Notes: generated by a model not told the origin, from the letters alone. A DNA stretch of 64,000 bases from Nitrospira sp. CG24D (GCA_002869855.2 NEWQ02000015.1:32458-96457); one strand, 5' to 3'. Numbered from the stretch's first letter, positions 1 through 9,274 are shown. Numbers and translations: made by a program.

Positions 1-503
1 TGATCGCGGCTATGAATCCCTGTCCTTGTGGTTACTATGGAGACCGGTCGCGGCCCTGTGTCTGTACCGTGCCGCAGATCCGTCGCTATCGCGCCAAGCT
101 CTCCGGCCCCTTGCTCGACCGGCTGGATCTGCATTTGGAAGTACCGCCGGTGCCGATTCGTGAGTTGCGCCATGAACAGCCTCCCACGGAAAGCTCCGCG
201 GCGATTCGCGCGCGTGTGCTGGCCGCGCGCGGGCGGCAGCAGGTGCGATATCGTGACGACGGCATCTATACGAATGCCCAGTTGAAGCCCAGACTCGTGA
301 AGCGGTATTGTGGGCTTGCGGCCGGGCCTCAAGAACTATTGGAGCAGGCGATGGCGAGGCTCAATCTGTCAGCCCGCGCCCATGGACGGATTTTACGTGT
401 CGCGAGGACCATTGCTGATTTAGCGGACTCTGATAAGATCGAGATCGTTCATGTCGCGGAAGCTATTCAGTATCGGGCGCTCGATCGGGCGATTGAGGTG
501 TGA
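1..503 (+). CDS. comM: ComM/YifB family Mg-chelatase-like AAA protein, C-terminal part (5' truncated)
   Basis: The reading frame is already open at the left edge (codon phase starts at base 3), so the listed ATG at 12 is internal. The visible part begins with the family signature AAMNPCPCG, a cysteine-rich loop, followed by an RYRAKLSGPLLDRLDLHLEVP segment that matches the sensor/arginine-finger region of Mg-chelatase-like ATPases. The end carries the helical lid with LSARAHGRILRVARTIADL, typical of the ComM/YifB C-terminus. Family members act in DNA branch migration during natural transformation in some bacteria. Only about 167 residues of a usual protein of about 500 are present, so the ATPase core lies outside the window. 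Confidence 0.88.
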   Translation, partial: IAAMNPCPCGYYGDRSRPCVCTVPQIRRYRAKLSGPLLDRLDLHLEVPPVPIRELRHEQPPTESSAAIRARVLAARGRQQVRYRDDGIYTNAQLKPRLVKRYCGLAAGPQELLEQAMARLNLSARAHGRILRVARTIADLADSDKIEIVHVAEAIQYRALDRAIEV

Positions 504-509
504 CGGGCC

Positions 510-725
510 GTGCTCATGACAATGAAAGTCTTTCTCTGGTGGTTCGTCGTTGGAGCGACGATGGCACTCTCGGTGCTGATGCTGCAAGGCGGCATCCGTG
601 ATGTCATGCAGGCTCAGGGGTCGGTCTGGACACTCAAGCTGGCGGAACTGCTGACGACCATTATCGGCGGGGGGCTGCTCGGCGGCTGCATCGCCTTAAT
701 TCTCGATCGCATCAAGAAGTCATAA
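510..725 (+). CDS. Small two-helix membrane protein, unknown function
   Basis: A 71-codon ORF starting seven bases after the comM stop, probably in the same operon. The start could be GTG 510 or the in-frame ATGs at 516 and 522. The product has a hydrophobic N-terminal helix (about residues 8-27) and a second one (about 45-64) ending in a basic DRIKKS tail, so both ends are likely cytoplasmic. No recognised family. The acceptable hydrophobic pattern and tight spacing support a real gene, but its function is unknown. Confidence 0.55.
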   Translation: MLMTMKVFLWWFVVGATMALSVLMLQGGIRDVMQAQGSVWTLKLAELLTTIIGGGLLGGCIALILDRIKKS

Positions 726-770
726 CGGCGCCATATCTTTTTACTGACGGTGGGTCACACGAGGGGAAAC

Positions 771-1196
771 ATGGATCTTGAAGTCGGATCGAATGTCTAT
801 CGTAATACAGACGGGACGATTGAAGTTGAGGGCGTGCCGCTCATACAAGTCGCGCAACATCCGTCGACCGGATCGATACTGCTGAACTTCGCCTTGTTCG
901 ACCCGACCGGTCGAATGCTCGTGAAACTGGTGGATAGTACCATCATGTTCAACGAGCGGCGCGCGTACGATGTAACGAAAACCCCCAAGACGGTCACCTT
1001 GAAAGAATCGGCCTCGGGGAAAGTCCTGCTCCAGTTCGACGTCAAAGCGCCGAACGTAGTGGTGTTTTCCAAGGGTGAGTTTCCCACGATGAAGGGGCAT
1101 CTCTTGGAAGTGTCTTCGAAGGAATGGAAAATCGACAAGCTCCGAGCCAGCGGCACGACGCAGGACGTCAACGGCGGCGCGGTCAAACTCGGGTAG
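771..1196 (+). CDS. Hypothetical protein of about 141 aa
   Basis: The ORF track begins at GTG 750, but ATG 771 is better placed: it follows GAGGGGAAAC, a fair ribosome site, and gives MDLEVGSNVYRN. The product is soluble and rich in beta-prone segments, with alternating hydrophobics such as GSILLNFALFDPTGRMLVKLVD, and has no signal peptide or helix-turn-helix. The fold looks like an all-beta sandwich. It is convergent with clpB, whose stop lies 26 bases away. I do not recognise the family. The overlapping minus-strand ORF of 157 aa is a shadow. Confidence 0.6.
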   Translation: MDLEVGSNVYRNTDGTIEVEGVPLIQVAQHPSTGSILLNFALFDPTGRMLVKLVDSTIMFNERRAYDVTKTPKTVTLKESASGKVLLQFDVKAPNVVVFSKGEFPTMKGHLLEVSSKEWKIDKLRASGTTQDVNGGAVKLG

Positions 1197-1221
1197 CGCA
1201 AGTCCGACGGTCAATCGGCGA

Positions 1222-3822
1222 TCAGCCCTCCGTCGTCACCGTCGGGATAATTACCAGCGCGTTCTCTTTCCGGTCTATCGACGCGGTCTCACCGTCGCGC
1301 AATTCCCCCTTCACTAAAAGCCGTGCAAGAGGCGTTTCCAGCTCCTGCTGAATGAGCCGCTTAAGCGGACGCGCGCCGTAGACCGGATCGTAGCCGCGTT
1401 CTCCCAGATAGGCGAGCGCCGCCGGGGTAATAGCCAGCTCAATGCGCCGTTCGGCAAGTCGCCCTCGCAACCGTTCCAGCTGAATCTCCACAATCTTCAC
1501 GAGCTGCTCGGTGGCCAGGGGATGGAACACGACGGTTTCGTCCACGCGATTCAGGAACTCCGGACGGAAATGCTGCCGGAGTTCTCCCAAGACGACAGAT
1601 CGCATCTCATCATAGGAGGCACCGGTCTGCTGGGCCTCGAGGATCTGCGGACTGCCGATATTCGACGTCATGATCAGAACGGTATTCTTGAAGTCGACTG
1701 TCCGGCCTTGGGAATCCGTCAGCCGGCCATCGTCCAGGATCTGTAAGAAAACGTTGAAGACGTCATGGTGGGCTTTTTCGATCTCATCGAACAGCACGAC
1801 GGAGAACGGGTGACGGCGCACCGCTTCGGTCAACTGACCGCCTTCCTCAAAGCCCACATAGCCCGGAGGCGCCCCGATCAGGCGGGCGACCGTGTGTTTC
1901 TCCATATATTCAGACATGTCGATACGAATGAGGTTGCTCTCATCGTCGAACAGCACGGTTGCCAGCGCACGAGCCAGCTCGGTTTTCCCCACTCCGGTCG
2001 GACCGAGAAAGAGGAACGATCCGATGGGCCGGTTGGGATCTTTGATGCCGGATCGCGCCCGCAATACCGCATCGGCCACCGCGCGTACGCCTTCATCCTG
2101 CCCGATGACTCGCTGATGCAGCAGATCTTCGAGCTTCAGCAGTTTGTCTGATTCGCCTTCCATCAACCGCGAGACAGGGATCCCAGTCCATCGGCTCACG
2201 ACGGCGGCAATCTCATCCTCATCGACTTCCTCCTTGAGCAGCCGGTTCTGATCCTGCTTTTTCCCCAAGGACGTTTGTTCGATGGCGAGTTCCCGTTCCA
2301 GACGGGGAAGATCTCCATAGCGGAGTTCCGCAACCCGATTGAGATCGTAGGCTCGCTCAGCCTGTTCAATTTTCAGCTTCACTTCTTCAATGGCTTCTCT
2401 GGTCTTCCGGAGACGTCCGACCGAGGCCTTCTCTGAATCCCACTGCGTCTTGAGGACCTGAGCGGCACTCTGCTTTTCGGCCAGTTCCGTTTCGAGCGTG
2501 GCCAATCGAGCGGCACTCGCCTGATCCTTTTCTTTCCGGAGCGCTTCACGCTCGATCTCCAGTTGGAGTACTTTGCGGGAGACTTCGTCCAGCTCAGCCG
2601 GCAGACTGTCGATTTCCGTCCTCAACCGCGCCGCGGCCTCATCGACGAGGTCGATGGCTTTGTCGGGCAGGAAGCGATCGGCGATATAACGGTTCGATAG
2701 CTTTGCCGCTGCCACCAGGGCGCCGTCCTTAATGCGCACGCCATGGTGAACCTCGTAACGCTCTTTCAGGCCGCGCAGGATCGAGATCGTATCCTCGACC
2801 GACGGTTGATCCACCAGGACGGTCTGGAACCGCCGTTCGAGCGCGGCATCTTTTTCGATATGTTTGCGGTATTCATCGAGCGTGGTGGCTCCGATGAGGT
2901 GCAACTCACCGCGCGCAAGCATGGGCTTGAGCAAGTTTGCCGCATCCATCGAACCCTCGGCAGCGCCGGCTCCGACGACCGTGTGCAGCTCGTCGATGAA
3001 TAACAATATTTGCCCCTGGGAAGATTGGATTTCCTTGAGTACGGCCTTGAGCCGTTCTTCGAATTCACCGCGAAATTTCGCGCCGGCGACCAGCGATCCC
3101 ATATCTAATGTGATGACACGTTTCTGTTTCAGCCCTTCAGGGACATCCCCCTTGATAATCCGGATAGCCAATCCTTCGACAATGGCCGTCTTACCCACGC
3201 CGGGCTCGCCGATCAGGACGGGATTGTTCTTAGTACGTCGAGAAAGAATTTGAATCACCCGGCGGATTTCGTCGTCCCGTCCGATCACCGGGTCGAGCTT
3301 TCCCTGGCCCGCGGCCCGAGTCAAGTCACGGCCATACTTTTCGAGCGATTGATAGGTGCTTTCGGGATCTTGTGTGGTCACTCGTTGGTTGCCGCGCACT
3401 TGCTGTAAACCGGATAGAAGACGATCCCGCGTCACGCCCAGCTTCTTGAAGATGCCGCCTTCTTGAACCATGGCGAGCAAGACGTGCTCGACGCTGAGAT
3501 AGTCATCCTTCAATGCCGTTTTTTCATCTTCGGCTTTGCTGAGCACCTGGCTCAGACGATTGGTGACATGCACCTGTCCCGGCCCACCGCTCGCACCCTG
3601 TACCTGAGGCAATTTACCGAGCGCCTGATCGGTGGCCTGACGAACGGCGGAGAGCGCCACCCCGGCCTGTTCCAGTAATGTGGACGTGGTTCCGCCTTCC
3701 TGATCAAGGAGCGCGAGCAACAGGTGCTCTACGTCGATACCCTGGTGACTACGGCGCATGGCATGGGATGAAGCCGTTTGCAGAGCTTCCTGGAGTTTCA
3801 TGGTCATTGTGTTCATATCCAC
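1222..3822 (-). CDS. clpB: ClpB protein disaggregase
   Basis: The 866-residue product has the full ClpB layout. A Clp_N double repeat (about 1-145) comes first, then NBD1 with Walker A GEPGVGKT and sensor/arginine-finger LERRFQ. A coiled-coil middle domain (about 400-540) follows, then NBD2 with GPTGVGKT and a [16 protein letters not shown] pore loop, and a C-terminal lid. This hexameric ATPase threads aggregated proteins with DnaK/DnaJ/GrpE in the cytosol. The middle domain and lack of a ClpP-binding IGF/L loop separate it from ClpA/ClpC. The likely start is GTG 3822, seven bases after an AGGAGG; ATG 3816 is an alternative. It is a single-gene unit facing left. Confidence 0.97.
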   Translation of the reverse strand: MDMNTMTMKLQEALQTASSHAMRRSHQGIDVEHLLLALLDQEGGTTSTLLEQAGVALSAVRQATDQALGKLPQVQGASGGPGQVHVTNRLSQVLSKAEDEKTALKDDYLSVEHVLLAMVQEGGIFKKLGVTRDRLLSGLQQVRGNQRVTTQDPESTYQSLEKYGRDLTRAAGQGKLDPVIGRDDEIRRVIQILSRRTKNNPVLIGEPGVGKTAIVEGLAIRIIKGDVPEGLKQKRVITLDMGSLVAGAKFRGEFEERLKAVLKEIQSSQGQILLFIDELHTVVGAGAAEGSMDAANLLKPMLARGELHLIGATTLDEYRKHIEKDAALERRFQTVLVDQPSVEDTISILRGLKERYEVHHGVRIKDGALVAAAKLSNRYIADRFLPDKAIDLVDEAAARLRTEIDSLPAELDEVSRKVLQLEIEREALRKEKDQASAARLATLETELAEKQSAAQVLKTQWDSEKASVGRLRKTREAIEEVKLKIEQAERAYDLNRVAELRYGDLPRLERELAIEQTSLGKKQDQNRLLKEEVDEDEIAAVVSRWTGIPVSRLMEGESDKLLKLEDLLHQRVIGQDEGVRAVADAVLRARSGIKDPNRPIGSFLFLGPTGVGKTELARALATVLFDDESNLIRIDMSEYMEKHTVARLIGAPPGYVGFEEGGQLTEAVRRHPFSVVLFDEIEKAHHDVFNVFLQILDDGRLTDSQGRTVDFKNTVLIMTSNIGSPQILEAQQTGASYDEMRSVVLGELRQHFRPEFLNRVDETVVFHPLATEQLVKIVEIQLERLRGRLAERRIELAITPAALAYLGERGYDPVYGARPLKRLIQQELETPLARLLVKGELRDGETASIDRKENALVIIPTVTTEG

Positions 3823-3864
3823 GGGAATCCCTCCTCGACAGGTGCGCGAGTTGCTGATGAAACT

Positions 3865-3892
3865 CTAATAATCATCGGTCAGCACGTGTCAA
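3865..3892 (-). promoter_or_regulatory. Probable sigma70-type promoter of clpB
   Basis: On the minus strand, TTGACA (3892-3887) is followed by a 16-base spacer and TATTAG (3870-3865), about 40 bases upstream of the clpB start. The -35 box is perfect and the -10 box matches 4 of 6. I saw no clear heat-shock sigma32 boxes. Confidence 0.5.
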
Positions 3893-3897
3893 GCCAT

Positions 3898-3920
3898 GAG
3901 AGGGGAGATTCTCTCCTCTC
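3898..3920. repeat. Imperfect 11-bp inverted repeat upstream of clpB
   Basis: GAGAGGGGAGA and TCTCTCCTCTC form an 11-bp arm pair with one mismatch and almost no loop, lying six bases upstream of the clpB -35 box. The position fits an operator or an upstream activator site. It does not match the HAIR or CIRCE consensus as I know them. The rest of the 3823-4058 gap holds only the promoter. Confidence 0.35.
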
Positions 3921-4058
3921 CGGTCCGTTCTTGACCAACCAACCGTTCCGGATTATGGTGCAACCCCGTGCAGTCGTGTGTTCATCGAATAGTCGATGCG
4001 GCCGGCAAGGCCAGTCTGTCCGCAAGGTAGAAGTAGGATGAGGCGGTAATAGTTAGAG

Positions 4059-4889
4059 ATGCCCAGCCACGTTTCCTCACTGATTGAACTTTATCGGCAA
4101 GCGATTCGGTCTACGGGGCGTTCGCTCCGTCATGGCTGGATCGCCATGCTCGCATTGGTGGGATTTGCACTGCTGTTTGTCGGAGTATCGCAGGTGGCCG
4201 GCTTATTGGGGCTCGCCGGCGGCTTTCTGCTCGGGGCCCTCAATGCGCTGCTGGTGGGAGCGACACTCTCGTTGATCGAGCGCTCGCTTGGCGGCGCCCG
4301 CTCTCTTCAACTGCAGGACATCCAGGAGAGCCTCGGCTGCTACTTTTGGGAAGTCATCGGAGTGGGATTTGTCTTGTGGCTCCCCATCATGGCGCTCGAT
4401 ATGGGGACTCAAGCCAATCCCTATGGCCAATTTCTCTCATCGGCGGCGCTTCTTTTGCTGTTTATTCTGCTGAATCCGGCGCCCGAGGTTATTTACCAGG
4501 TGCGGCAGGATTCTCCGCTGGACGTGCTGAAGACCTGCTACGAGTTTGTACTGGAAAATTGGATCGAATGGTTTTTGCCGTTTGGACTCTTGATACTTCC
4601 AGTGGTGATATCGCCGTCCGGGCTTGAACAGTTTGTCCGGTTGTCCAGTCGTCTTGGTCGAGGAGCCGGACTCGATTTTTTCCAACTCTTGATTCTGCCG
4701 TTCACCGTGCTCGGCGGGTGGTTTAGCTATCTGGGGCTCCCGTCCGACGCCTACTGGATTTTGGCGATTCTTCTCACTCCTCCTGTGGCCATGAGCATCC
4801 TCCTGTTCCGCGGCCATCTCTTTGCATTGCTCCATGGCTCATCTCACCGCCAGCGCGAGTTCGCCCGTCGATTTGATGACGGTCGATAG
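4059..4889 (+). CDS. Multi-pass inner membrane protein, unknown function
   Basis: The 276-residue product has about six to seven hydrophobic segments: near 28-48, 52-75, 95-112, 125-145, 170-190, 210-230 and 235-252. A long amphipathic N-terminus and a basic C-terminal tail (HRQREFARRFDDGR) flank them. The second and third helices are rich in G and A. No catalytic motif or transporter signature is visible. The gene stands alone, divergent from clpB and about 200 bases ahead of the kinase operon. I do not recognise a family, but length and hydrophobic periodicity support a real gene. Confidence 0.75.
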   Translation: MPSHVSSLIELYRQAIRSTGRSLRHGWIAMLALVGFALLFVGVSQVAGLLGLAGGFLLGALNALLVGATLSLIERSLGGARSLQLQDIQESLGCYFWEVIGVGFVLWLPIMALDMGTQANPYGQFLSSAALLLLFILLNPAPEVIYQVRQDSPLDVLKTCYEFVLENWIEWFLPFGLLILPVVISPSGLEQFVRLSSRLGRGAGLDFFQLLILPFTVLGGWFSYLGLPSDAYWILAILLTPPVAMSILLFRGHLFALLHGSSHRQREFARRFDDGR

Positions 4890-5005
4890 CTGGTCGGATT
4901 GCGATTGCCGGCGCGGAACTCCCGCCGATTCCATGGTTGGGACGGTTCGGGAGCTTGAAACTTCATAAAATATTCTGGAATTCACAGGAAACAGCAACGC
5001 AACGG

Positions 5006-5034
5006 TTGTGACAGAGAGTGAAGTAATGTATGGT
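5006..5034 (+). promoter_or_regulatory. Weak sigma70-type promoter candidate for the kinase-lipoprotein-regulator operon
   Basis: TTGTGA (5006-5011), a 17-base spacer and TATGGT (5029-5034) each match the consensus at 4 of 6 positions, about 60 bases before the kinase start. Nothing else was seen in the gap 4890-5092. Confidence 0.25.
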
Positions 5035-5092
5035 TTTACCTACACTCGGTAATTGAGCGCCTCCAGCTCATCAGACGAAGGCTTCTAAGCTC

Positions 5093-6565
5093 ATGAGACT
5101 TTCCATATTTTGGCGGTTGGTTCTCACATGTCTTGTGATTATTGTGGTTATGGCAGGGGTAAATCTCTATGCCTTGTTCCAGCTTCGCCAGCTCACGGCT
5201 CTCAGTACGGAAATGGCTTCGTTTCACTACCCCGCAGTGGAGGCAGCCAAGCGATTACAGGAATCGTTGTTTGCGCAACTCAACAGCGAAAAAAAATACC
5301 TTGCGACGAAAGATGGGACGTTCCTGACGAATTTTAATGAAGAGGTTGAAGAATTTCAGCGGAACCTTCAGCATCTCCGTGATCAAGAAATTGCTCCTCA
5401 TGCGATCACACTGCTGCAAGAGGCCGGGCAGCTGCTCCAAGAGCGCCTGGTCCTTTTTCATGATGAATTCGAGCAACCCGGCGATCGGGTCGGCGGCCAT
5501 GAGGTAGGATACGAGAATCGTCGAGATGCCATCATGGATCGGATGTCCGCGACGATTCAAAGTTATATCGATGTGCATGAAGCTCGCGTGAGTGTGGGGG
5601 TCAGCGAATCCCGCGCCAGCGCGGCGCGGGCGGAAGCCGTCACGGAGCAGTTAGTGTTGGTTGCCTTGGTCTTCGGGCTTGGCCTCGCGGGAATTGCCAG
5701 TTACAGTATTCTACGGCCGCTTCGTCAGTTGCAGGGACATATCAAGCTGATCGGGCAAGGAAAATTCGGGACGCCCTTGGAGATTACCGCACCCTCGGAG
5801 CTTCGCGATCTGGTGGACACCGTGAACTGGATGGGGGGGAAGCTCCAAGAGCTGGACGACATGAAGTCGGAATTTCTCGCTCACGTATCACACGAACTGC
5901 GCACGCCGATGGCCTCAATTCAGGAAGGGACGCATCTGCTCCTTGATGAAATTCCAGGACCGCTCGTTCAAGAGCAGCGGACCACGCTTCGGATTATGGC
6001 CGACAGTAGTCGACGGCTGATTCACCTCATCTCGACGATTCTCGATCTTTCCAAGATGGAAGCCGGGATGATGGAATATCGCATTGTCCCGATCGATCTG
6101 AATAGGATAGCGGATATTTCAGTCAATAAGGTGAGGCTCCTGGCTGATTCCAAACACGTTCAGCTCCTGACGGAGCACCCGAAAGAGCGGTTGTGGGTGA
6201 AGGCCGACGCATTGCGCATTGAACAAGTGTTGGATAATCTCTTGTCGAACGCCTTGAAATTCAGTCCCGAAGGAGGCATCGTCAAGTTGCACATGGCTCC
6301 CGATCCCAAGGCGGGAGTCTTAGAGATATCAGTCTCCGATGCCGGACCAGGTATCGATTCGGAAGATCTTCCTCATATCTTTGAACGGTTTTATCAGGGA
6401 AGAAATAAGGCCAAGAATGCCTCCGCAGGGAGTGGACTTGGATTGGCGCTGGCAAAGAAAATTGTGGAAGCCCATAGTGGGCGGATCTGGATTGAAGGTG
6501 AGGCTGGAAAGGGGACGACTGTACGGTTTATCCTACGGTTGACCAAACCTGGCGGGACAAGCTGA
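5093..6565 (+). CDS. glrK: Membrane sensor histidine kinase, GlrK/QseE-like
   Basis: The 490-residue protein begins with a transmembrane helix (about 8-28). A periplasmic helical-bundle sensor (about 30-180) follows, then a second helix (about 185-205) and a HAMP linker. The HisKA domain has the phospho-accepting His267 in HVSHELRTP. The ATPase domain has an N box (DNLLSNALKFS), a G1 box (DAGPGI) and a G2 box (GSGLGLALAKKI). It would autophosphorylate and pass phosphate to the regulator two genes downstream. The order kinase, coiled-coil lipoprotein, sigma54 regulator matches enterobacterial glrK-qseG-glrR, which supports the name. The signal sensed is unknown. Confidence 0.85.
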   Translation: MRLSIFWRLVLTCLVIIVVMAGVNLYALFQLRQLTALSTEMASFHYPAVEAAKRLQESLFAQLNSEKKYLATKDGTFLTNFNEEVEEFQRNLQHLRDQEIAPHAITLLQEAGQLLQERLVLFHDEFEQPGDRVGGHEVGYENRRDAIMDRMSATIQSYIDVHEARVSVGVSESRASAARAEAVTEQLVLVALVFGLGLAGIASYSILRPLRQLQGHIKLIGQGKFGTPLEITAPSELRDLVDTVNWMGGKLQELDDMKSEFLAHVSHELRTPMASIQEGTHLLLDEIPGPLVQEQRTTLRIMADSSRRLIHLISTILDLSKMEAGMMEYRIVPIDLNRIADISVNKVRLLADSKHVQLLTEHPKERLWVKADALRIEQVLDNLLSNALKFSPEGGIVKLHMAPDPKAGVLEISVSDAGPGIDSEDLPHIFERFYQGRNKAKNASAGSGLGLALAKKIVEAHSGRIWIEGEAGKGTTVRFILRLTKPGGTS

Positions 6566-6573
6566 GGGTGACT

Positions 6574-7347
6574 ATGAAGAGTGTCGTATTGTGGATCCTT
6601 TCTATAGTAGTAAGCGGATGTGCGAGTTGGGCTTCGCCATTGCCGCTGAATCAGCCTTTTTTCCATGTTGATTCAGGAGAATCCAAGCTCTATCAGACAC
6701 TTGCAAAGAAGCAGGACGCTATAGTCCAGAAATGCAACGAAACAAGTTCGTGCGATCATGCCTACTTCACCCGTGGCCTCTTAGGATTGTACGAAAGCCG
6801 CGAAGTTGCTGAAAAATACTTTGGGAAAGTCCTCGCCGTTGCGCCCAAAAGTCAGTTAGCCGCCTCCAGTAAAGCCTGGCTAAAACTGCTGCAGGATGGG
6901 AATGGCTCAAAGGACCCATCCTGGGTGCAGGCGGTGTTAACGGCTCCCGCCATGGCCGATGCGAATAGCGCTTTAAATCAAGCGGTAGACCGCCTGGTGC
7001 GAGACTTGCTTGATCGTGAAGTAATCATGCAGCAACTTCGCGGGATGAAGGATGCCGATGCGCAAGCGATTGAAGCGCTACAACGGCAGATTGCCGACCA
7101 GGAACGGAAGATCGAGACGTTGACATCGAAGAAGGACAAAGACGGTCCGAAAACGGCGTCCGAGCAAGGCTCAGTCCAAACATTTCAGAAACAAGTCATG
7201 GAACGGGATAAGAAGATCGAAGAGCTATCAAGCCAATTGGAGGCGCTGAAGCGAATCGACCAAGAGATGCGAGAGAAGGTTCGACCGATTCGCCCGCCAT
7301 CAGCGAGTGCGCCTGTTCCCGTGCCGGAACCCGCACCAGCGCAGTAA
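6574..7347 (+). CDS. Coiled-coil lipoprotein, QseG/YfhG-like
   Basis: The start is probably ATG 6574, five bases after GAGGG and overlapping the kinase end region; GTG 6568 is the alternative. The N-terminus is a lipoprotein signal with lipobox VSGC (Cys about residue 16), so the mature protein is membrane-anchored. Residues about 40-110 are helical and TPR-like (LGLYESREVAEKYFGKVL). Residues about 150-235 form a charged coiled coil, followed by a Pro/Ala tail. It sits between the sensor kinase and the regulator, as QseG does, and may act as an accessory component of the sensor. Sequence similarity to QseG is by pattern and context only. Confidence 0.7.
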   Translation: MKSVVLWILSIVVSGCASWASPLPLNQPFFHVDSGESKLYQTLAKKQDAIVQKCNETSSCDHAYFTRGLLGLYESREVAEKYFGKVLAVAPKSQLAASSKAWLKLLQDGNGSKDPSWVQAVLTAPAMADANSALNQAVDRLVRDLLDREVIMQQLRGMKDADAQAIEALQRQIADQERKIETLTSKKDKDGPKTASEQGSVQTFQKQVMERDKKIEELSSQLEALKRIDQEMREKVRPIRPPSASAPVPVPEPAPAQ

Positions 7348-7354
7348 GGAGCCT

Positions 7355-8773
7355 ATGGACAAGGAACAAATCTTAGTAGTCGATGACGATGAAGGATTGC
7401 TGCATCTGTTGAAGATGCGACTCTCCGCAGAGGGATTTGCCGTGACCTCCTGCACCACCGGGCATGAAGCTCTGGTGGAGGCGAAAAAGAAGATGTTCGA
7501 TCTGGCCATTACGGACTTGCGCCTTCGCGGGGAAGATGGCCTGGATGTGACGGAGGAACTGCTGCGGGTTCATCCTCAGTTGCCGGTGATTATCCTGACT
7601 GCGCACGGCAGTATTCCGAATGCCGTCGAAGCGATGCAGCGTGGCGCATTCGGGTATCTGACGAAGCCGTTCGATGACAAAGAGCTGAAAGCCACGATCG
7701 AAAAGGCGCTGGCGCAACAGCGCATGAGCAAGGAAATTCAACGGCTCAAGTCTTTGGTCAAGGAACTCTACGGCCTTGAAAATGTCGTGGCGCGCAGCCC
7801 GGCGATGCAACGGCTCTTTCAGCAGATTGCCCAAGTGGCGGATTCCGATGCCACCATTCTTCTGTTCGGCGAAACCGGCACCGGTAAGGAAGTGATGGCT
7901 CGGGTGGCGCACACTAACAGCCGCCGGAGCAAAGGGCCCTTTGTCGCGCTCAACTGCGCCGCTATTCCTGAAACCCTATTCGAAAGCGAACTCTTCGGGC
8001 ATGTGCGCGGGGCCTTCACCAGCGCGCATGGCGCTAAAAAAGGACTCTTCCAAAGCGCCAATGGCGGGACGATTTTCCTCGATGAAATCGGGGAAATGCC
8101 GTTATCGATGCAGGTCAAGTTACTGCGTGCCGTTCAAGAGCGGGAGGTCCGCGAAGTCGGATCTGAACTCTCGACTAAGATTGATGTACGCATCATTGCT
8201 GCGACGAACAAAGATCTCGGCGAAGCGGTCAAGAACGGCAGCTTCCGCAACGATCTCTATTACCGGATTTCCGTGGTGCCGCTCTTCATTCCGCCACTGC
8301 GCGACCGTCGCGACGATATCCCGTTACTCGCCCAGCATTTCCTCAAGATCAGCAACCAGCGGGCGAATAAAGATGTCCGTGGGTTTACACCAACAGCGTT
8401 GCATCGCTTGATGGTGAATCCGTGGCCGGGCAATGTGCGCGAGCTGGAAAATGCTATCGAGAAAGCCGTGGTGATGACCCGGCAGGATATGATTACGCCG
8501 GACCTCCTGCCGTCCGTGGGAGTGTCTCCGGATACGCCGCTGAAGCCCTTGACCGAGGCGAAGGAAGAATTCGAACGGACATATCTGAAGAATGTGCTCC
8601 AGTTGACCGGCGGGAATATCTCCCGCGCCGCACAGTTTGCAGGCCGGTATCGGGCAGACTTTTATAAGATGTTGCGGAAATACGGATTGCACCCCTCGAC
8701 CACGAAGGGAAAGATCGAGGCTGATATCGAAGAGCTGGAAGATGAATCGACTCTGATGGAAGCTGATCGATAG
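7355..8773 (+). CDS. glrR: Sigma54-dependent response regulator, GlrR/QseF-like
   Basis: The start is ATG 7355, preceded by AAGGAG; the track start at 7307 lies inside the previous gene. The 472-residue product has a receiver domain (acid pocket D10-D12, phospho-site D54, KPFDD lysine). An AAA+ domain follows with Walker A GETGTGKE and Walker B GTIFLDEIGEMP, then a Fis-type helix-turn-helix (GGNISRAAQFAGRYRADFYKML). It would activate sigma54 RNA polymerase when phosphorylated. The sigma54-contacting loop reads GAFTSA instead of GAFTGA. Third gene of the operon with the kinase and lipoprotein. Confidence 0.88.
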   Translation: MDKEQILVVDDDEGLLHLLKMRLSAEGFAVTSCTTGHEALVEAKKKMFDLAITDLRLRGEDGLDVTEELLRVHPQLPVIILTAHGSIPNAVEAMQRGAFGYLTKPFDDKELKATIEKALAQQRMSKEIQRLKSLVKELYGLENVVARSPAMQRLFQQIAQVADSDATILLFGETGTGKEVMARVAHTNSRRSKGPFVALNCAAIPETLFESELFGHVRGAFTSAHGAKKGLFQSANGGTIFLDEIGEMPLSMQVKLLRAVQEREVREVGSELSTKIDVRIIAATNKDLGEAVKNGSFRNDLYYRISVVPLFIPPLRDRRDDIPLLAQHFLKISNQRANKDVRGFTPTALHRLMVNPWPGNVRELENAIEKAVVMTRQDMITPDLLPSVGVSPDTPLKPLTEAKEEFERTYLKNVLQLTGGNISRAAQFAGRYRADFYKMLRKYGLHPSTTKGKIEADIEELEDESTLMEADR

Positions 8774-8803
8774 AACACGAGAGTGGCCTGATATCCAGAT
8801 CGG

Positions 8804-8833
8804 CCGGCACCACTGTAGAACAGGTGGAGCCGG
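8804..8833 (+). terminator. Hairpin after glrR, possible terminator
   Basis: CCGGCACCACTG and CAGGTGGAGCCGG can pair with a short loop about 30 bases after the glrR stop. There is no T tract, and the right arm overlaps the first tRNA fragment, so the pairing may be incidental. Confidence 0.25.
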
Positions 8834-8857
8834 CGAGAGGAATTGAACCATCCAACC
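8825..8857 (-). repeat. Truncated tRNA 3' end, copy 1
   Basis: On the minus strand this reads as a T arm with acceptor strand and CCA, nearly the same as the tRNA-Thr at 10587-10661. It has GGTTCAATTCCTCTCGCCGGCTCCA, with one inserted base in the T stem and C for T in the acceptor. No D arm or anticodon arm follows. It is one of two partial copies left of the intact tRNA, in the same orientation, and fits an att-like duplication. Confidence 0.6.
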
Positions 8858-8899
8858 GTCGCCGGGTCGGCCCTGAAGCTTGCCTCTCCGGCTCCTGCA

Positions 8900-8917
8900 G
8901 AGGGGGCCAGCCCCCTC
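8900..8917. repeat. Perfect GC-rich hairpin GAGGGGGC-CA-GCCCCCTC
   Basis: An 8-bp perfect palindrome with a 2-base centre lies between the two tRNA fragments. It has no T tract on either side. It may be part of a repeat element or a recombination structure; its role is unknown. Confidence 0.4.
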
Positions 8918-8964
8918 GCACACTCCCCACGAAGGAGACTCATCCCCTTCGAAACCCCTAGGTC

Positions 8965-9007
8965 GGAGGTTCAATGTTTTGGAGCCGGCGAGAGGAATTG
9001 AACCTCC
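8965..9007. repeat. 11-bp perfect inverted repeat built from tRNA T-arm sequence
   Basis: GGAGGTTCAAT (8965-8975) and ATTGAACCTCC (8997-9007) are exact reverse complements with 21 bases between. The left arm, preceded by CCTAGGTC, looks like the T-arm side of a tRNA read on the plus strand; the right arm belongs to the minus-strand tRNA fragment. The region therefore carries tRNA pieces in both orientations. Confidence 0.45.
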
Positions 9008-9023
9008 AACCTGTTGTTTACAA
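8980..9023 (-). repeat. Truncated tRNA-Thr 3' half, copy 2
   Basis: About 44 bases match the intact tRNA-Thr(UGU) at 10587-10661 with only a few mismatches. They cover CCA, acceptor strand, T arm, variable loop and the anticodon loop (TTTACAA on the plus strand). Identity stops just past the anticodon. With the intact gene it forms a direct repeat that brackets the soluble histidine kinase gene, the pattern expected of attL/attR after integration at a tRNA 3' end. Confidence 0.65.
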
Positions 9024-9151
9024 GCTCGACCTCGCCCAATTTGACCCGACCCACGAAGAGCTAATCCCACGAAAACTGACTATTCGGTAAGCCCATCCTC
9101 CGATGCAGGGGGTGGGTTAGCCTGTTCAGGTAGCCGAGTACCGGAGGTGTC

Positions 9152-9274
9152 ATGTATGAACTCAGATACTATCCCCCGCAATGGAGACCGGGCGAAGATT
9201 TGGGAATGAATCGATTACGGGACCATACTGACCGTGGCCGGCCTCTAGCATTTGTTGGCAAGCTTGCAATGTGA
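9152..9274 (+). CDS. Possible 40-aa ORF
   Basis: ATG 9152 follows GGAGG at good spacing and opens a 40-codon frame (MYELRYYPPQWRPGEDLG...) ending at TGA 9274. It is too short for the ORF track. The product is polar and aromatic-rich, with no signal peptide or known motif. The strong ribosome site is the only support. The rest of 8774-9367 holds the tRNA pieces and nothing else I can name. Confidence 0.25.
   Translation: MYELRYYPPQWRPGEDLGMNRLRDHTDRGRPLAFVGKLAM

Noticed and set aside
3778-4041. 87-aa plus-strand ORF over the clpB start
   Set aside because: It overlaps the clpB 5' end and promoter antisense and has no ribosome site.
8324-9070. 248-aa minus-strand ORF overlapping glrR and the tRNA fragments
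   Set aside because: It runs through the helix-turn-helix end of glrR and through tRNA-derived sequence; composition is that of a random frame.
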